In this document: positions 21,744-33,559 of the stretch, piece by piece | Layout of the letters: every line of letters begins with the position of its first letter | How positions within the stretch are numbered: position 1 is the stretch's first letter | NCBI RefSeq assembly: GCF_905171765.1 | Contig: NC_053390.1 | Coordinates: 583,322,471-583,386,470 of the forward strand | Reading direction: 5' to 3' | DNA length: 64,000 nucleotides | DNA from: Bufo bufo | Lineage: Eukaryota > Chordata > Amphibia > Anura > Bufonidae | Notes under the pieces: generated by a model | Databases searched by the model: none | Told to the model about the DNA's origin: nothing | The model's input: only the letters and a program-made list of their open reading frames with translations | Made by a program: the position numbers and the translations under genes

Positions 21744-23303
21744 CACTGCTCAAAAAAATAAAGGGAACACAAAAATAACACATCCTAGATCTGAATGAAT
21801 TAAATATTCTTCTGAAATACTTTGTTCTTTACATAGTTGAATGTGCTGACAACAAAATCACACAAAAATTAAAAAATGGAAATCAAATTTTTCAGCCCAT
21901 GGACATCTGGATTTGGAGTCACACTCAAAATTAAAGTGGAAAAACACACTACAGGCTGATCCAACTTTGATGTAATGTCCTTAAAACAAGTCAAAATGAG
22001 GCTCACTAGTGTGTGTGGCCTCCATGTGCCTGTATGACCTCCCTACAACGCCTGTGCATGCTCCTGATGAGGTGGCGGACGGTCTCCTGAGGGATCTCCT
22101 CCCAGACCTGGACTAAAGCATTTGCCAACTCCTGGACAGTCTGTGGTGCAACGTGACGTTGGTGGATAGAGCGAGACATGATGTCCCAGATGTGCTCAAT
22201 TGGATTCAGGTCTGGGGAACTGGCGGGCCAGTCCATAGCATCAATGCCTTCGTCTTGCAGGAACTGCTGACACACTCCAGCCATATGAGGTCTAGCATTG
22301 TCTTGCATTAGGAGGAACCCAGGGCCAACCGCACCAGCATATGGTCTCACAAGGGGTCTGAGGATCTCATCTCGGTACCTAATGGCAGTCAGGCTACCTC
22401 TGGAGAGCACATGGAGGGCTGTGCGGCCCTCCAAAGAAATGCCACCCCACACCATTACTGACCCAATGCCAAACCGGTCATGCTGGAGGATGTTGCAGGC
22501 AGCAGAACGTTCTCCACGGCGTCTCAAGACTCTGTCACGTCTGTCACATGTGCTCAGTGTGAACCTGCATTCATCTGTGAAGAGCACAGGGCGCCAGTGG
22601 CGAATTTGCCAATCTTGGTGTTCTCTGGCAAATGCCAAACGTCCTGCACGGTGTTGGGCTGTAAGCACAACCCCTACCTGTGGACGTCGGGCCCTCATAT
22701 CACCCTCATGGAGTCTGTTTCTGACCGTTTGAGCAGACACATGCACATTTGTGGCCTGCTGGAGGTCATTTTGCAGGGCTTTGGCAGTGCTCCTCCTGTT
22801 CCTCCTTGCACAAAGGCGGAGGTAGCGGTCCTGCTGCTGGGTTGTTGCCCTCCTACGGCCTCCTCCACGTCTCCTGATGTACTGGCCTGTCTCCTGGTAG
22901 CGCCTCCATGCTCTGGACACTACGCTGACAGACACAGCAAACTTTCTTGCCACTGCTCGCATTGATGTGCCATAAGCTGCACTACCTGAGCCACTTGTGT
23001 GGGTTGTAGACTCCGTCTCATGCTACCACTAGAGTGAAAGCACCGCCAGCATTCAAAAGTGACCAAAACATCAGCCAGGAAGCATAGGAACTGAGAAGTG
23101 GTGCAGAACCACTCCTTTATTGGGGGTGTCTTGCTAATTGCCAATAATTTCCACCTGTTGTCTATCCCATTTGCACAACAGCATGTGAAATTGATTGTCA
23201 CTCAGTGTTGCTTCCTAAGTGGACAGTTTGATTTCACAGAAGTGTGATTGACTTGGAGTTACATTGTGTTGTTTAAGTGTTCCCTTTATTTTTTTGAGCA
23301 GTG
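21744..23303 (-). mobile_element. Complete Tc1-type element (family 2)
   Basis: The 1.56-kb element is bounded by CACTGCTCAAAAAAATAAAG and CTTTATTTTTTTGAGCAGTG, with TA on each side. Its transposase is encoded on the minus strand. The ends and TA duplications are intact, and it differs from the element at 15996-17519 in both ends and protein. Confidence 0.95.
22006..23021 (-). pseudogene. Tc1 transposase, one small deletion from full length
   Basis: The gene starts at the ATG at 23021-23019 ([16 protein letters not shown]). The frame then shifts near 22969, and a long frame of 318 residues runs from [10 protein letters not shown] to the stop at 22006. The shift is consistent with a short non-multiple-of-three deletion in the first helix-turn-helix. 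Downstream all DD34E landmarks are visible: first Asp in [10 protein letters not shown], second in [10 protein letters not shown] and Glu in [21 protein letters not shown] linker lies between the two DNA-binding units. Overall length is close to the usual 340 or so residues. The enzyme would excise and insert the element at TA. This is the least damaged DNA-transposon gene in the window, but the N-terminal shift should still abolish normal DNA binding. Confidence 0.92.
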
Positions 23304-23339
23304 TATTTTTGGAGGTATTACTATCTATTATAAAAGTAG

Positions 23340-23455
23340 TGTTCCGCTCTCAAAACACTGACTATGTATGGTTCTAAACGGACAGCTAAACACTTGTCCT
23401 AGACTCCAGTAAACAGAAGCCCACTGCTTGTGTTGTCTACCAAAGGAATCTGTAC
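23340..23455 (-). repeat. Left (3') LTR remnant of BEL/Pao element
   Basis: Homology to the right LTR runs from TGTTC(C)GCTCTCAAAACACTG to TTGTGTTGTCTACCAAAG, then stops abruptly. Most of this LTR is therefore deleted or replaced. Confidence 0.7.
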
Positions 23456-23639
23456 AGGGAAAACACACTAATAAGAAAGTCCTGACTAGAACTGGTAACA
23501 TAACATGAGTCCACAATATCAGTGTCTCTTGGCAGTGGTACTTTAAGCTGATAGCCCACATAAAGAAATATCTTTGTCCATAAACCCATCTTCGGATTGG
23601 AGAGGCCGCACTACGCCAAACTATCTCCAATGCCAATAG

Positions 23640-24345
23640 TAATCCACAGGATGGAATTTAACTCATGGCAAATGTCACTTCTGAAAGCTATCAGTGACAA
23701 GCTCTATGTTATGTATTGTGCCAGCAACATAATAGAAATACCTATTCAAAGGAGAACAATGACATCTGACACTGGTCTGGCGTACACTTTAGCAGTCCCT
23801 TGTTTCGTCACTTTGACTTCAACCTTTCTGACATTACCAATTTACCATCTTTACTTGGCAATGTATTTGTGACAATTCCCATAGGCCAGTTGTTTCTGCT
23901 TTCTTGACCATCTTTCAACAACACAACTTCTACAACTTTGACATTGGGACTGGTCTTAGTCCATTTCCTCCGACTTTGTAAGGTAAGACTGTATTCTCTC
24001 CTCCATCTTTTCCAAAACGTATCAGCCAGGCACTGGACTTGTTTCTATTGCTTTACATGAAGTTCTGTTGTACTAAAGTCCCCACAAGGGGCCGACAAAG
24101 AGTCTACCTTTTGGGTCAAGAGCATAGTAGGAGTAAGAACTGTTGGATTATCTGGATCTGTAGATAGTGGTACCAAAGGTCTTGCATTAATGATAGCTAT
24201 AACTTCTGCCATGAAAGTACTCAAAGTCTCGTGAGTCAAACGAGTACTTTTAGCTTGGAGTAACATTGGATCTAAAATGCGCCTAGCTACACCTATTAAT
24301 CTCTCCCAAGCACCTCCCATGTGAGATAAGTGTGGAGTGTTAAAG
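23640..24345 (-). pseudogene. BEL/Pao integrase C-terminal remnant
   Basis: The minus frame has MGGAWERLIGVARRILDPML, then LTHETLSTFMAEVIAIINARPL and a following DNPTVLTPTMLL. This is the end of the integrase core and the adjoining conserved C-terminal region of BEL/Pao pol proteins. Further on, in shifted frames, NNWPMGIVTNTLPSKDG fits the 'WPLG.V....PG.DG' element of the same C-terminal domain. The integrase catalytic DDE residues and all upstream pol domains are missing. Several frameshifts separate the recognisable blocks. It belongs to the element bounded by 23340-34777. Confidence 0.75.
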
Positions 24346-24514
24346 ATTCATGTGCATACTTTGTCTTGAAGATAGTCTTGAAGTTCTGCATCATTTGAGC
24401 ACATATGCAACTCCTTAAATAATTTTCTTAAAGCATTGATAAAACTGGATGCTAACAGGGACTCAATCAATTATATATGCACTTATCTTGTAGAAAGATC
24501 TTGAGGAAGGGTTG

Positions 24515-24945
24515 AGACGTATGCATATATATCTATGCATGCATGCAAACACGTGCATGCATGTATGGTATATATGCATACATTGACCACCATATCATGG
24601 GATGATGTGCGCAGATGTGCCCAGCATCTGCGCACATCTGCCCTTGGTGGTCCACAGGGGCTTATGTTGGCCCCTGTGGGAAATATATGGTCCCTGGAAG
24701 ATAATCCCCCTTACAATATAATATATGTGCCCCCTGATAGGTGTATAGACCCCTATATACCCCAGTATCAGTGTATACATGTGTATGGATGTGCCCCAAG
24801 CATCCATACACATGTATATTATACAGATATCCCCCCATATCCATAGGCCCCAATGTCTGAAACCAGGTGCATCAGTGTGAATGTGCCCCAAGCATTCACC
24901 CTGATGCAATCTGGCTGATTGCATCAGAATGACCGGACAAGGGTC
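24515..24945. other. Cluster of hairpins with TGCCCCAAG-type loops
   Basis: Successive inverted repeats are visible: 24604-24617 with 24625-24638 (14 bp, loop TGCCCAG); 24652-24661 with 24670-24679 (10 bp); 24774-24791 with 24801-24818 (18 bp, loop TGCCCCAAG); 24870-24883 with 24893-24906 (14 bp, one mismatch, loop TGCCCCAAG); 24902-24910 with 24918-24926 (9 bp). The last two overlap and exclude each other. Three stems differ in sequence but share the loop. The cluster lies in the internal region of the BEL/Pao element; its origin is unknown. Confidence 0.6.
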
Positions 24946-27900
24946 TTTGTATTTGGCTCCAACACTCATTTTTTTTGTAGGTTGTGAGGTAGTTTCTCCA
25001 CTATAAGCTTAGTAACGCTGGCTGTATCTAAATGTGCAAGTCCTCTTAAATAGCCTTCTTCTTGGCACACTGGACTTCCCAAAGAATATCACCCAGCTCT
25101 TGCAGTTTCAAATTGTCTTTGCTGTTTAGCTTAGGGAAAGACTCAAATCTTTTCATTAGAGCACCTTCAATTGCCTCTGGTGATCCATATCTTTCCTAGT
25201 CTTTGCAAGGCCATATCAAGTCCTGCTGAAGGGCTAAATATGTGTATCCTGCGCATCCTTCTTGCATGCTCTGCTGACTCAGTCCCAAGCCATTTTATCA
25301 TCAGGTCTAGCATCTCAGCTGCTAGAGATGTCGCGAACATAAATTTCCGTTCGCGAACGGCGAACGCGAATTTACGCAAATGTTCGCGAACCGGGCGAAT
25401 TGCCATAGACTTCAATAGGCAGGCGAATTTTAAAACCCACAGGGACTTTTTCTGGCCACAATAGTGATGGAAAAGTTGTTTCAAGGGGACTAACACCTGG
25501 ACTGTGGCATGCCGGAGGGGGGTCCATGGCAAAACTCCCATGGGAAATTACGTAGTTGACGCAGAGTCGGGTTTTAATCCATAAAGGGTATAAATCACCT
25601 AACATTCTTAAATTGTTTGGAATAACATGCTTTAAAACATCCAGTGTGTGTATACGATCAGTTATGATGTTGTATCGATCAGGTAGTGTAAGGGTTACGC
25701 CCGCTTCACAGTGACAGACCAAACTCTGACAGACCAAACTCCCCGTTTAACGCACCACAAACAACCGCAAAGAGTTGTCAATAGTTGACACATTCATGAC
25801 ATAAATTTTATACCTCTATGCGTCAATCTTGGTGTAGTGATGACTGTGCTCGTGCGCAAGTTCGGGAGATTGCAGGTAATGGCGGTTTTTCAAAGCCTAT
25901 GGTCGTGCTGAGGTAGTTCAGTGACAGTTAAGTGACCCAGAAAACAATGATTCTGCAGTGTGGGCCCATTGTTGGCCTAGTAGACTTTAATGATCACCTT
26001 AGATGATCACAAAGAAAATTCATGTTTTTTCTATGAAAAATTATCCAGCCGATCGCTTTTTGTCTGTTCACAATGAAGCAATGACCTTATCATCTGGGGT
26101 GTGCCAACATTGCCAACACACTCATAGAGGTGATCGCTTCTTTGTGATACGCAAGCCCCTTCACCAGAACAAGGTAACGATCACGAAGGGGAATTGACAC
26201 ATGTATGTGCCTTTTTTTTTGTTTTGTTTTTGCAGCCACAGTGCAGCACCAGAGGCCAGAAAAATTTGGCATGTACACATGCCTGAAAAATTTGGTTTTG
26301 TTGCAGCCGCTGTTTTCCAGGCAGAAAGTGCACTAAAACATTGCGGCTTGAACGCTAGTTGGTGGCGGAGAAGTCATGCAAGTCATCGGCATGCAGAGAT
26401 TAAATACAGCAGCGTGGGGACCATTTTTAGCCCAAGGCATCTCATCAGGCCTTTTTTAGTCAAATGCATCCCCCACTGTCAGTCCCTTCGGGATCCATGC
26501 CTCATTCATCTTAATAAAGGTGAGGTAATCTAGACTTTTTTGACCTAGGCGACTTCTCTTCTCAGTGACAATACCTCCTGCTGTGCTGAAGGTCCTTTCT
26601 GACAGGACACTTGAAGCGGGGCAGGCCAGAAGTTCTATCGCAAATTGGGATAGCTCAGGCCACAGGTCAAGTCTGCACACCCAGTAGTCAAGGGGTTCAT
26701 CGCTCCTCAGAGTGTCGATATCTGCAGTTAAGACGAGGTAGTCTGCTACCTGTCGGTCGAGTCGTTCTCTGAGAGTGGACCCCGAAGGGCTGTGGCAATG
26801 CGTAGGACTTAAAAAGCTCTGCATGTCCTCCATCAACAACACGTCTGTAAAGCGTCCTGTCCTTGCCGGCATGGTCGTGGTAGGAGGAGGATTACTTTCA
26901 CCTCTTCCCCCGTTAGATTCCCGTTGTGCTGTGACATCACCCTTATACGCTGTGTAAAGCATACTTTTTAACTTGTTTTGGAACTGCTGCATCCTTTCCG
27001 ACTTCCGGTAATTTCTGTAACATTTCAGCCACTTTCTGCTTATACCGGGGGTCTAGTAGCGTGGCCACTCAGTACAGGTCGTTATCCTTCAGCCTTTTTA
27101 TACGAGGGTCCTTCAACAGTCATGACAGCATGAAAGACCCCATTTGCACAAGGTTGGATGCCGAGCTACTCATGTCCCGTTCCTCATCCTCACTGATCTC
27201 ATTAAAGGTCTGTTCTTCCCCCCAGCCACGTACAACACCACGGGTCCCAGATAGGTGACAACGAGCACCCTGGGATGCCTGCTGTGGTTGGTCTTTCTCC
27301 TCCTTAAAGCCACATTCCTCCTCTGACTCCTCTTCCTCAGACTCCTCTTCCAGCGTTGCCGCAGGTCCAGCAAGCGATGATGATAAGGGTGTTTCTGGTG
27401 GTGATGGTGACCACAACTCTTCCTCTTCACGCTCATCTACGGCCTGATCCAGCACTCTTCGCAGGGCACACTCCAGGAAGAAAACAAATGGGATGAGGTC
27501 GCTGATGGTGCCTTCAGTGCGACTGACTAGGTTTGTCGCCTCCTCAAAAGGACGCATGAGCCTACAGGCATTGCGCATGAGCATCCAGTAACGTGGCAAA
27601 AAAATACCCAGCTCCGCAGAAGCTGTCCTAGCACCCCGGTCATACAAATACTCGTTGACGGCTTTTTCTTGTTGGAGCAGGCGGTCGAACATTAGGAGTG
27701 TTGAATTCCAACATGTCGGGCTGTTGCAAATCAAGCGCCTCACTGGCATGTTGTTTCGCCGCTGAATATCGGAAAAGTGCGCCATGGCCGTGTAGGAACG
27801 CCTGAAATGGCCACACACCTTCCTGGCCTGCTTGAGGACGTCCTGTAAGCCTGGGTACTTATACACAAAGCGTTGTACGATCAGATTCAACACATGTGCC

Positions 27901-29701
27901 ATGCACGGCACATGTGTCAACTTGCCCAAATTCAATGCCGCCAACAGATTGCTTCCGTTGCCACACACCACTTTGCCGATCTCCAGTTGGTGCAGGGTCA
28001 GCCACTGATCCACCTGTGCGTTCAGGGCGGACAGGAGTGCTGATCCGGTGTGACTCTCTGCTTTCAGGCAAGTCAACCCCAAGACGGTGTGACACTGTCA
28101 TATCCGGGATGTGGAATAGTCCCTGGGGAGCTGGGGGGGTGCAGTTGATGTGGAGCAAGACGCAGCAGCAGAAGAGGACTCAGCCGAGGAGGTTAGCGAA
28201 GAGGATGGAGTAGGAGGAGTAGAGGAGGTGGCAGCAGGCCTGCCTGCAAGTCATGGCGGTGTCACCAACTCCTCTGCAGAGCCACGCATTCCATGCTTGG
28301 CAGCCGTCAGCAGGTTTACCCAATGCGCAGTGTACGTGATATACCTGCCCTGACCGTGCTTTGCAGACCAGGTATCAGTGGTCAGATGGACCTTTGCCCC
28401 AACACTGTGTGCCAGACATGCCATGACTTCCACAATAGAGTACAGTTTGGGGATTGCCTTTTGTGAAAAAAAATTTAGGCCGGGTACCTTCCACTGCTGT
28501 GTCCCAATAGCTACAAATTTTTTGAAGGCCTCAGACTCCACCAGCTTGTATGGTAAAAGCTGGCGGGCTAAGAGTTCTGACAAGCCAGCTGTCAGACGCC
28601 GGGCAAGGGGGTGACTCTGTGACATTGGCTTCTTAGGCTCAAACATTTCCTTGACAGACACCTGACTGTGGGTAGATGAGCAGGAACTGCTGAAGGTGAG
28701 AGGCGGAGTGGCGGGTGGTTGAGAGGGGGCAAGGAGGACAGCAGTGGTTGACATGGCTTAAGATGCTGGACCAGGAGGAGGATGGTAGCTTTGAGTTTGT
28801 GTGCTGCTTGTACTCATGTGTTGATCCCATAGGCGTTTATGATGTGAGATCATGTGCCTTTGCAAAGCAGTTATGACTAGGTGGGTGTTGGACGTCCCAC
28901 GACTCAGTTTCTTTTGGCACAGGTTGCAAAAGGCATCGCTGTTATCAGAGGCAGACACACAAAAAAAATGCCACACTGCTGAGCTTTGCAATGACGGCAT
29001 TCTGGTGGTGGCAACAGCATGCGTTGATTGGCGTGCTGTCTGGCTGACCCCGGGTGCCGATACATGCTGTCTGTCTGTGCCACTATCTCCTTGCGACGAC
29101 CTCCCCCTGCTTCCAACTCGTCTCCTCCTCCTCTCTGTCTCCCCATCTGAACTTTCCCCCTGTTCTTCTTCTCTCGAGCGGGCACCCACGTGACATCCAA
29201 GGACACATCGTCATCATCAACCGCTTCACTTGTATCTGACAACTCAGCAAAGGAAGCAGCAGCGGGTGCAACATCATCATCATCACACCGTACGTCCATG
29301 TGTGTAATGCTGCCTGACTGAGACATATCCCTGTTATCTACATCCTCTGGCAATAATGGTTGCGCATCACTCATTTCTTCCAACTGATGTGTAAATAACT
29401 CCTCTGACAGATCAAGTTCATTCAATGTCACGATGATGATTGTTATTAATCATGTGTTTGGTTCATTCAATGTATCAACATACATTTTTTCTGGATATGA
29501 TCACTTTACCAGAAAAAAATCTTTTACGTGGCATTTTATGTGGCATATTATTTAATTCTATTTTATGCATTACCCCAGAAGTGTGAATATATATGTATTT
29601 TATTCAATTATTTATTCTGTTATTTATTTATAATTATTAGTTTTTTTTCATCCCCTTTTTAAAATTTTATCTTTTTAAGGTTATATCACCTCATTATGCC
29701 A

Positions 29702-29706
<5 letters not shown>

Positions 29707-29774
<68 letters not shown>

Positions 29775-29776
29775 TT
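29707..29776. repeat. (AT)n microsatellite
   Basis: A run of about 35 AT dinucleotides, with one C and one T interruption at its right end. Confidence 0.95.
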
Positions 29777-30454
29777 ATATTATATATTTTTTTTTTTACC
29801 TAGGAGTCTAATCCCTTTGTCTTAGTATATATATGATCTAAATTCTGCTCCCCTAGCATAAGTTAGACTGATTGAATATCTAGTTTTTGCTTCCGTAAAC
29901 AGTGGATCGCTCTCATACCACCAGAGCGTTCCTGTTACCTAGCAGCGGCTCCCATGTGATCCGGCCCTCATCACGTGATGTTGGGCCGGAATACGCAACA
30001 TGCTCTTATACAGCAGACTGCTCCCCTGTCATTGGAGTGTCTCTGTAACTTGGCTACGGCCTCCACGTGACCCGGTCCCGCTCATGTGATGCGGGTCCGG
30101 AACACAGTAATATTACATCATTAACAAGTGCGATTTTGGGCGCGTGAGATGCGCATTCCGATGCACCTCCAATTGCTTTCTACTCCAGGGCCTCCTTTTG
30201 GGCACCGTCCCGTCATGTGACTGTGAGATCTTTATTAAATAAGCAAGTAGCATTACGATTTTTTGTTCCATAATGTACAAGCATAATTAGGTTGTGTACA
30301 TCGGCAGTTCGTTATGAGGACTGTGCTGATATACACATTGTATCTGCCATATATCCATGTAGGCAACACCCTCCTTGACCCTGTGACCCCTTCATAGGCG
30401 ATCCTTTGTATGTATAAATATGTGTAGCTTTGTGCTGTTAAACTTGTGCCGCTT

Positions 30455-30505
30455 TTTTGTACCTGATGAAGGGGAGTGATTCCCCGAAACGCGTTGTATC
30501 GCTGC
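30455..30505 (+). ncRNA. Candidate hammerhead ribozyme motif
   Basis: CTGATGA (30463-30469) is followed by a GGGGA/TCCCC stem with a GTGAT loop, then GAAAC and GCGTT. This is the order of a type I hammerhead: CUGANGA, stem II, GAAA, very short stem III and a cleavage triplet. Flanking GTAC and GTAT could form stem I. One extra A (30470) lies between CTGATGA and stem II, which is non-canonical. Penelope-like elements are known to carry such ribozymes with tiny stem III. Activity is not established. Confidence 0.5.
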
Positions 30506-30895
30506 AATAAAAGATTCCTTTCTTGATCCTGGTGACTGGTTGACGGTATTTTGCGCCGTGGGACGTATTCGTTTTCCTTAGATCAAGTGAAGCGGCTGTG
30601 GTGCTAGTGTTGGTGGTGGCGGCGGGCGGGCGAGTGGTAACTTGAGAGGTCCCCGAAGCTGAGCTGGAGGAGGATGGTGCGTCAAGGTTCCGACCGGAAG
30701 CTGTAGAAGATTGGGTGTCCTGTGTAAGCCAGTCAACTATGTCCTCAGAACTTTTCGAGTTCAGGGTACGTGGCCTCTGAACACTGGGCATTATTCTAGG
30801 GCCAAAGGAAATCACAGCACCACGACCACGACGGCCCCTGCGGGGTGGCCTGCCTCTGTCTGTCATTTTTTTTTAGATTAGTGGTACTATGCGTG

Positions 30896-33120
30896 CAAGG
30901 TACTGTGCCGCCCTATATGAGTGGTGGGCAGTGGGCACAGTACAGTCAGTGGGCCTGACACTCACTGGCAGGCAACTGCAATTATATTACAGAGGAAAAA
31001 TTAAATGACTTTTTTATCTGCAAAGTACTGTGCCACCCTATATGAGTGGTGGGCAGTGGGCACAGTACATTCAGTGGGCCTGACACTCACTGACAGGCAA
31101 CTGCAATTATATTACAGAGGAAAAATTAAATGACTTTTTTATCTGCAAGGTACTGTGCCACCCTATATGAGTGGTGGGCAATGGGCACAGTACAGTCTGT
31201 GGGCCTGATACTCACTGGCAGGCAACTGCAATTATATTACAGAGGAAAAATTAAATGACTTTTTTATCTGCAAGGTACTGTGCCACCCTATATGAGTGGT
31301 GGGCAGTGGGCACAGTACATTCAGTGGGCCTGACACTCACTGACAGGCAACTGCAATTATATTACAGAGGAAAAATTAAATGACTTTTTTATCTGCAAGG
31401 TACTAAGCCACCCTATATGAGTGGTGGGCAATGGGCACAGTACAGTCTGTGGGCCTGATACTCACTGGCAGGCAACTGCAATTATATTACAGAGGAAAAA
31501 TTAAATGACTTTTTTATCTGCAAGGTACTGTGCCACCCTATATGAGTGGTGGGCAGTGGGCACAGTACATTTAGTGGGCCTGACACTCACTGGCAGGCAA
31601 CTGCAATTATATTACAGAGGAAAAATTAAATGACTTTTTTATCTGCAAGGTACTGTGCCTCCCTATATGAGTGGTGGGCAATGGGCACAGTACAGTCTGT
31701 GGGCCTGACACTCACTGGCAGGCAACTGCAATTATATTACAGAGGAAAAATTAAATGACTTTTTTATCTGCAAGGTACTGTGCCACCCTATATGAGTGGT
31801 GGGCAGTGGGCACAGTACATTCAGTGGGCCTGACACATACTGGCAGGCAACTGCAATTATATTACAGAGGAAAAATTAAATGACTTTTTTATCTGCAAGG
31901 TACTGTGCCACCCTATATGAGTGGTGGGCAATGGGCACAGTACAGTCTGTGGGCCTGACACTCACTGGCAGGCAACTGCAATTATATTACAGAGGAAAAA
32001 TTAAATTACTTTTTTATCTGCAAGGTACTGTGCCACCCTATATGAGTGGTGGGCAGTGGGCACAGTACAGTCTGTGGGCCTGACACTCACTGGCAGGCAA
32101 CTGCAATTATATTACAGAGGAAAAATTAAATGACTTTTTTATCTGCAAGGTACTGTGCCACCCTATATGAGTGGTGGGCAGTGGGCACAGTACATTCAGT
32201 GGGCCTGACACTCACTGGCAGGCAACTGCAATTATATTACAGAGGAAAAATTAAATGACTTTTTTATCTGCAAGGTACTGTGCCACCCTATATGAGTGGT
32301 GGGCAATGGGCACAGTACAGTCTGTGGGCCTGACACTCACTGACAGGCAACTGCAATTATATTACAGAGGAAAAATTAAATGACTTTTTTATCTGCAAGG
32401 TACTGTGCCACCCTATATGAGTGGTGGGCAGTGGGCCCAGTACAGTCTGTGGGCCTGACACTCACTGGCAGGCAACTGCAATTATATTACAGAGGAAAAA
32501 TTAAATGACTTTTTTATCTGCAAGGTACTGTGCCACCCTATATGAGTGGTGGGCAGTGGGCACAGTACATTCAGTGGGCCTGACACTCACTGGCAGGCAA
32601 CTGCAATTATATTACAGAGGAAAAATTAAATGACTTTTTTATCTGCAAGGTACTGTGCCACCCTATATGAGTGGTGGGCAATGGGCACAGTACAGTCTGT
32701 GGGCCTGACACTCACTGGCAGGCAACTGCAATTATATTACAGAGGAAAAATTAAATGACTTTTTTATCTGCAAGGTACTGTGCCACCCTATATGAGTGGT
32801 GGGCAGTGGGCACAGTACAGTCTGTGGGCCTGACACTCACTGGCAGGCAACTGCAATTATATTACAGAGGAAAAATTAAATGACTTTATTTATCTGCAAG
32901 GTACTGTGCCACCCGATATGAGTGGTGGGCAGTGGGCACAGTACAGTCTGTGGGCCTGACACTCACTGGCAGGCAACTGCAATTATATTACAGAGGAAAA
33001 ATTAAATGACTTTTTTTATCTGCAAGGTACTGTGCCACCCGATATGAGTGTGTGCACACAGTACAGTCTGTGGGCCTGTGGCCTCTCACACACGGGCAGG
33101 CAACTGCAATATATATATAG
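30896..33120. repeat. 125-bp tandem array, about 18 units
   Basis: The unit starts CAAGGTACTGTGCCACCCTA and includes GGGCCTGACACTCACTGGCA and TTACAGAGGAAAAATTAAAT. Starts fall every 125 bp from 30896 (31021, 31146, 31271 ... 32771); the last two units are shifted by 1-2 bp and the final one is degraded. It lies inside the hAT element, directly upstream of its transposase start in the minus orientation. No real gene is present. Confidence 0.97.
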
Positions 33121-33559
33121 AAAAATAAATAAAAGCAGACTGATGTACCAGCCCTAACAAGGGCTTTTTGGGGTGCTGTCAGGACGCTGTCCTTACAGCA
33201 GATGAGTCTTTGAGGACTGGAGTGGACACAGAACACTGGCCTAGCTAACGATTTCCCTATTAATTCAGCAGCAGCAGCACTGTCCCTGCTCTCACTAACA
33301 CTGCAGCTTCAGAATGAATTTAAGAGGGCTGCCGTCCTTTCTTTTTTATAGGAGGTGGGAGGGTCGGGGAGGGAGGGTATGCTGATTGGATGGAATGTGT
33401 CTGCTGACTGTGAGGTACAGGATCAAAGTTTGCTCAATGATGACGTATAGGGGGCGGACCGAACATTGCATATGTTCGCCCGCCGCGGCGAACAAGCGAT
33501 GTTAGCCGGGAACTGTTCGCCAGCGAATAGTTTGGGACATCTCTACTGCTGATAAGTCT

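Larger units (their letters stand above)
29418..30588. mobile_element. Penelope-like insertion in the hAT transposase gene
   Basis: AGATCAAGT occurs at 29409-29417 and 30580-30588. Both copies fall on the same codons of the transposase (around Leu-Asp-Leu), and the 1171-bp difference explains the frame change between the two coding pieces. The insert has an AT-rich left half with an (AT)n run and a right half with a hammerhead-like motif and a CAATAAAAG tail. No reverse transcriptase is present, so it would be a short non-autonomous or terminal copy. Confidence 0.65.
26456..30866 (-). pseudogene. hAT transposase, split and frameshifted
   Basis: Translation starts at the ATG at 30866 (MTDRGRPPRRGRRG) and runs to 30589, where a Penelope-like insertion interrupts it. 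It resumes at 29417 with LSEELFTHQLEEM. After an acidic stretch the frame shifts near 29190. A BED-type zinc finger follows (FCNLCQKKLSRG, then HMISHHK, about 28850-28950). The catalytic core has the first Asp in VHLTTDTW; the second position reads VVCGNGSNLLAAL with Gly (about 27960), whereas the related gene at 59.4 kb has VVCDNG. The hAT dimerisation domain is clear near the end: LACPASSVLSERTFSTAGG. Stops at about 28758 and 28251 and further shifts break the frame. The gene is inactive, and the Gly substitution alone would probably be fatal. Confidence 0.9.
25323..33545 (-). mobile_element. 8.2-kb hAT element nested in BEL/Pao
   Basis: The ends TAGAGATGTC (25323) and GACATCTCTA (33536-33545) are inverted, and CTGC occurs at both outer borders. 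The full 8-bp duplication expected for hAT is not evident. The transposase lies on the minus strand. The element is enlarged by an internal Penelope-like insertion and by a 125-bp tandem array between the transposase start and its 5' terminus. Confidence 0.85.

Noticed and set aside
22298..22965. Plus-strand frames of 144 and 161 codons
   Set aside because: Antisense shadows of the Tc1 transposase on the minus strand.
24535..24969. Overlapping frames of 103 and 124 codons on both strands
   Set aside because: They arise from the hairpin cluster, whose self-complementarity makes both strands read alike.
30896..33120. CRISPR-like or telomere-like array
   Set aside because: Units are contiguous 125-bp copies with no spacers, in a eukaryotic transposon context.
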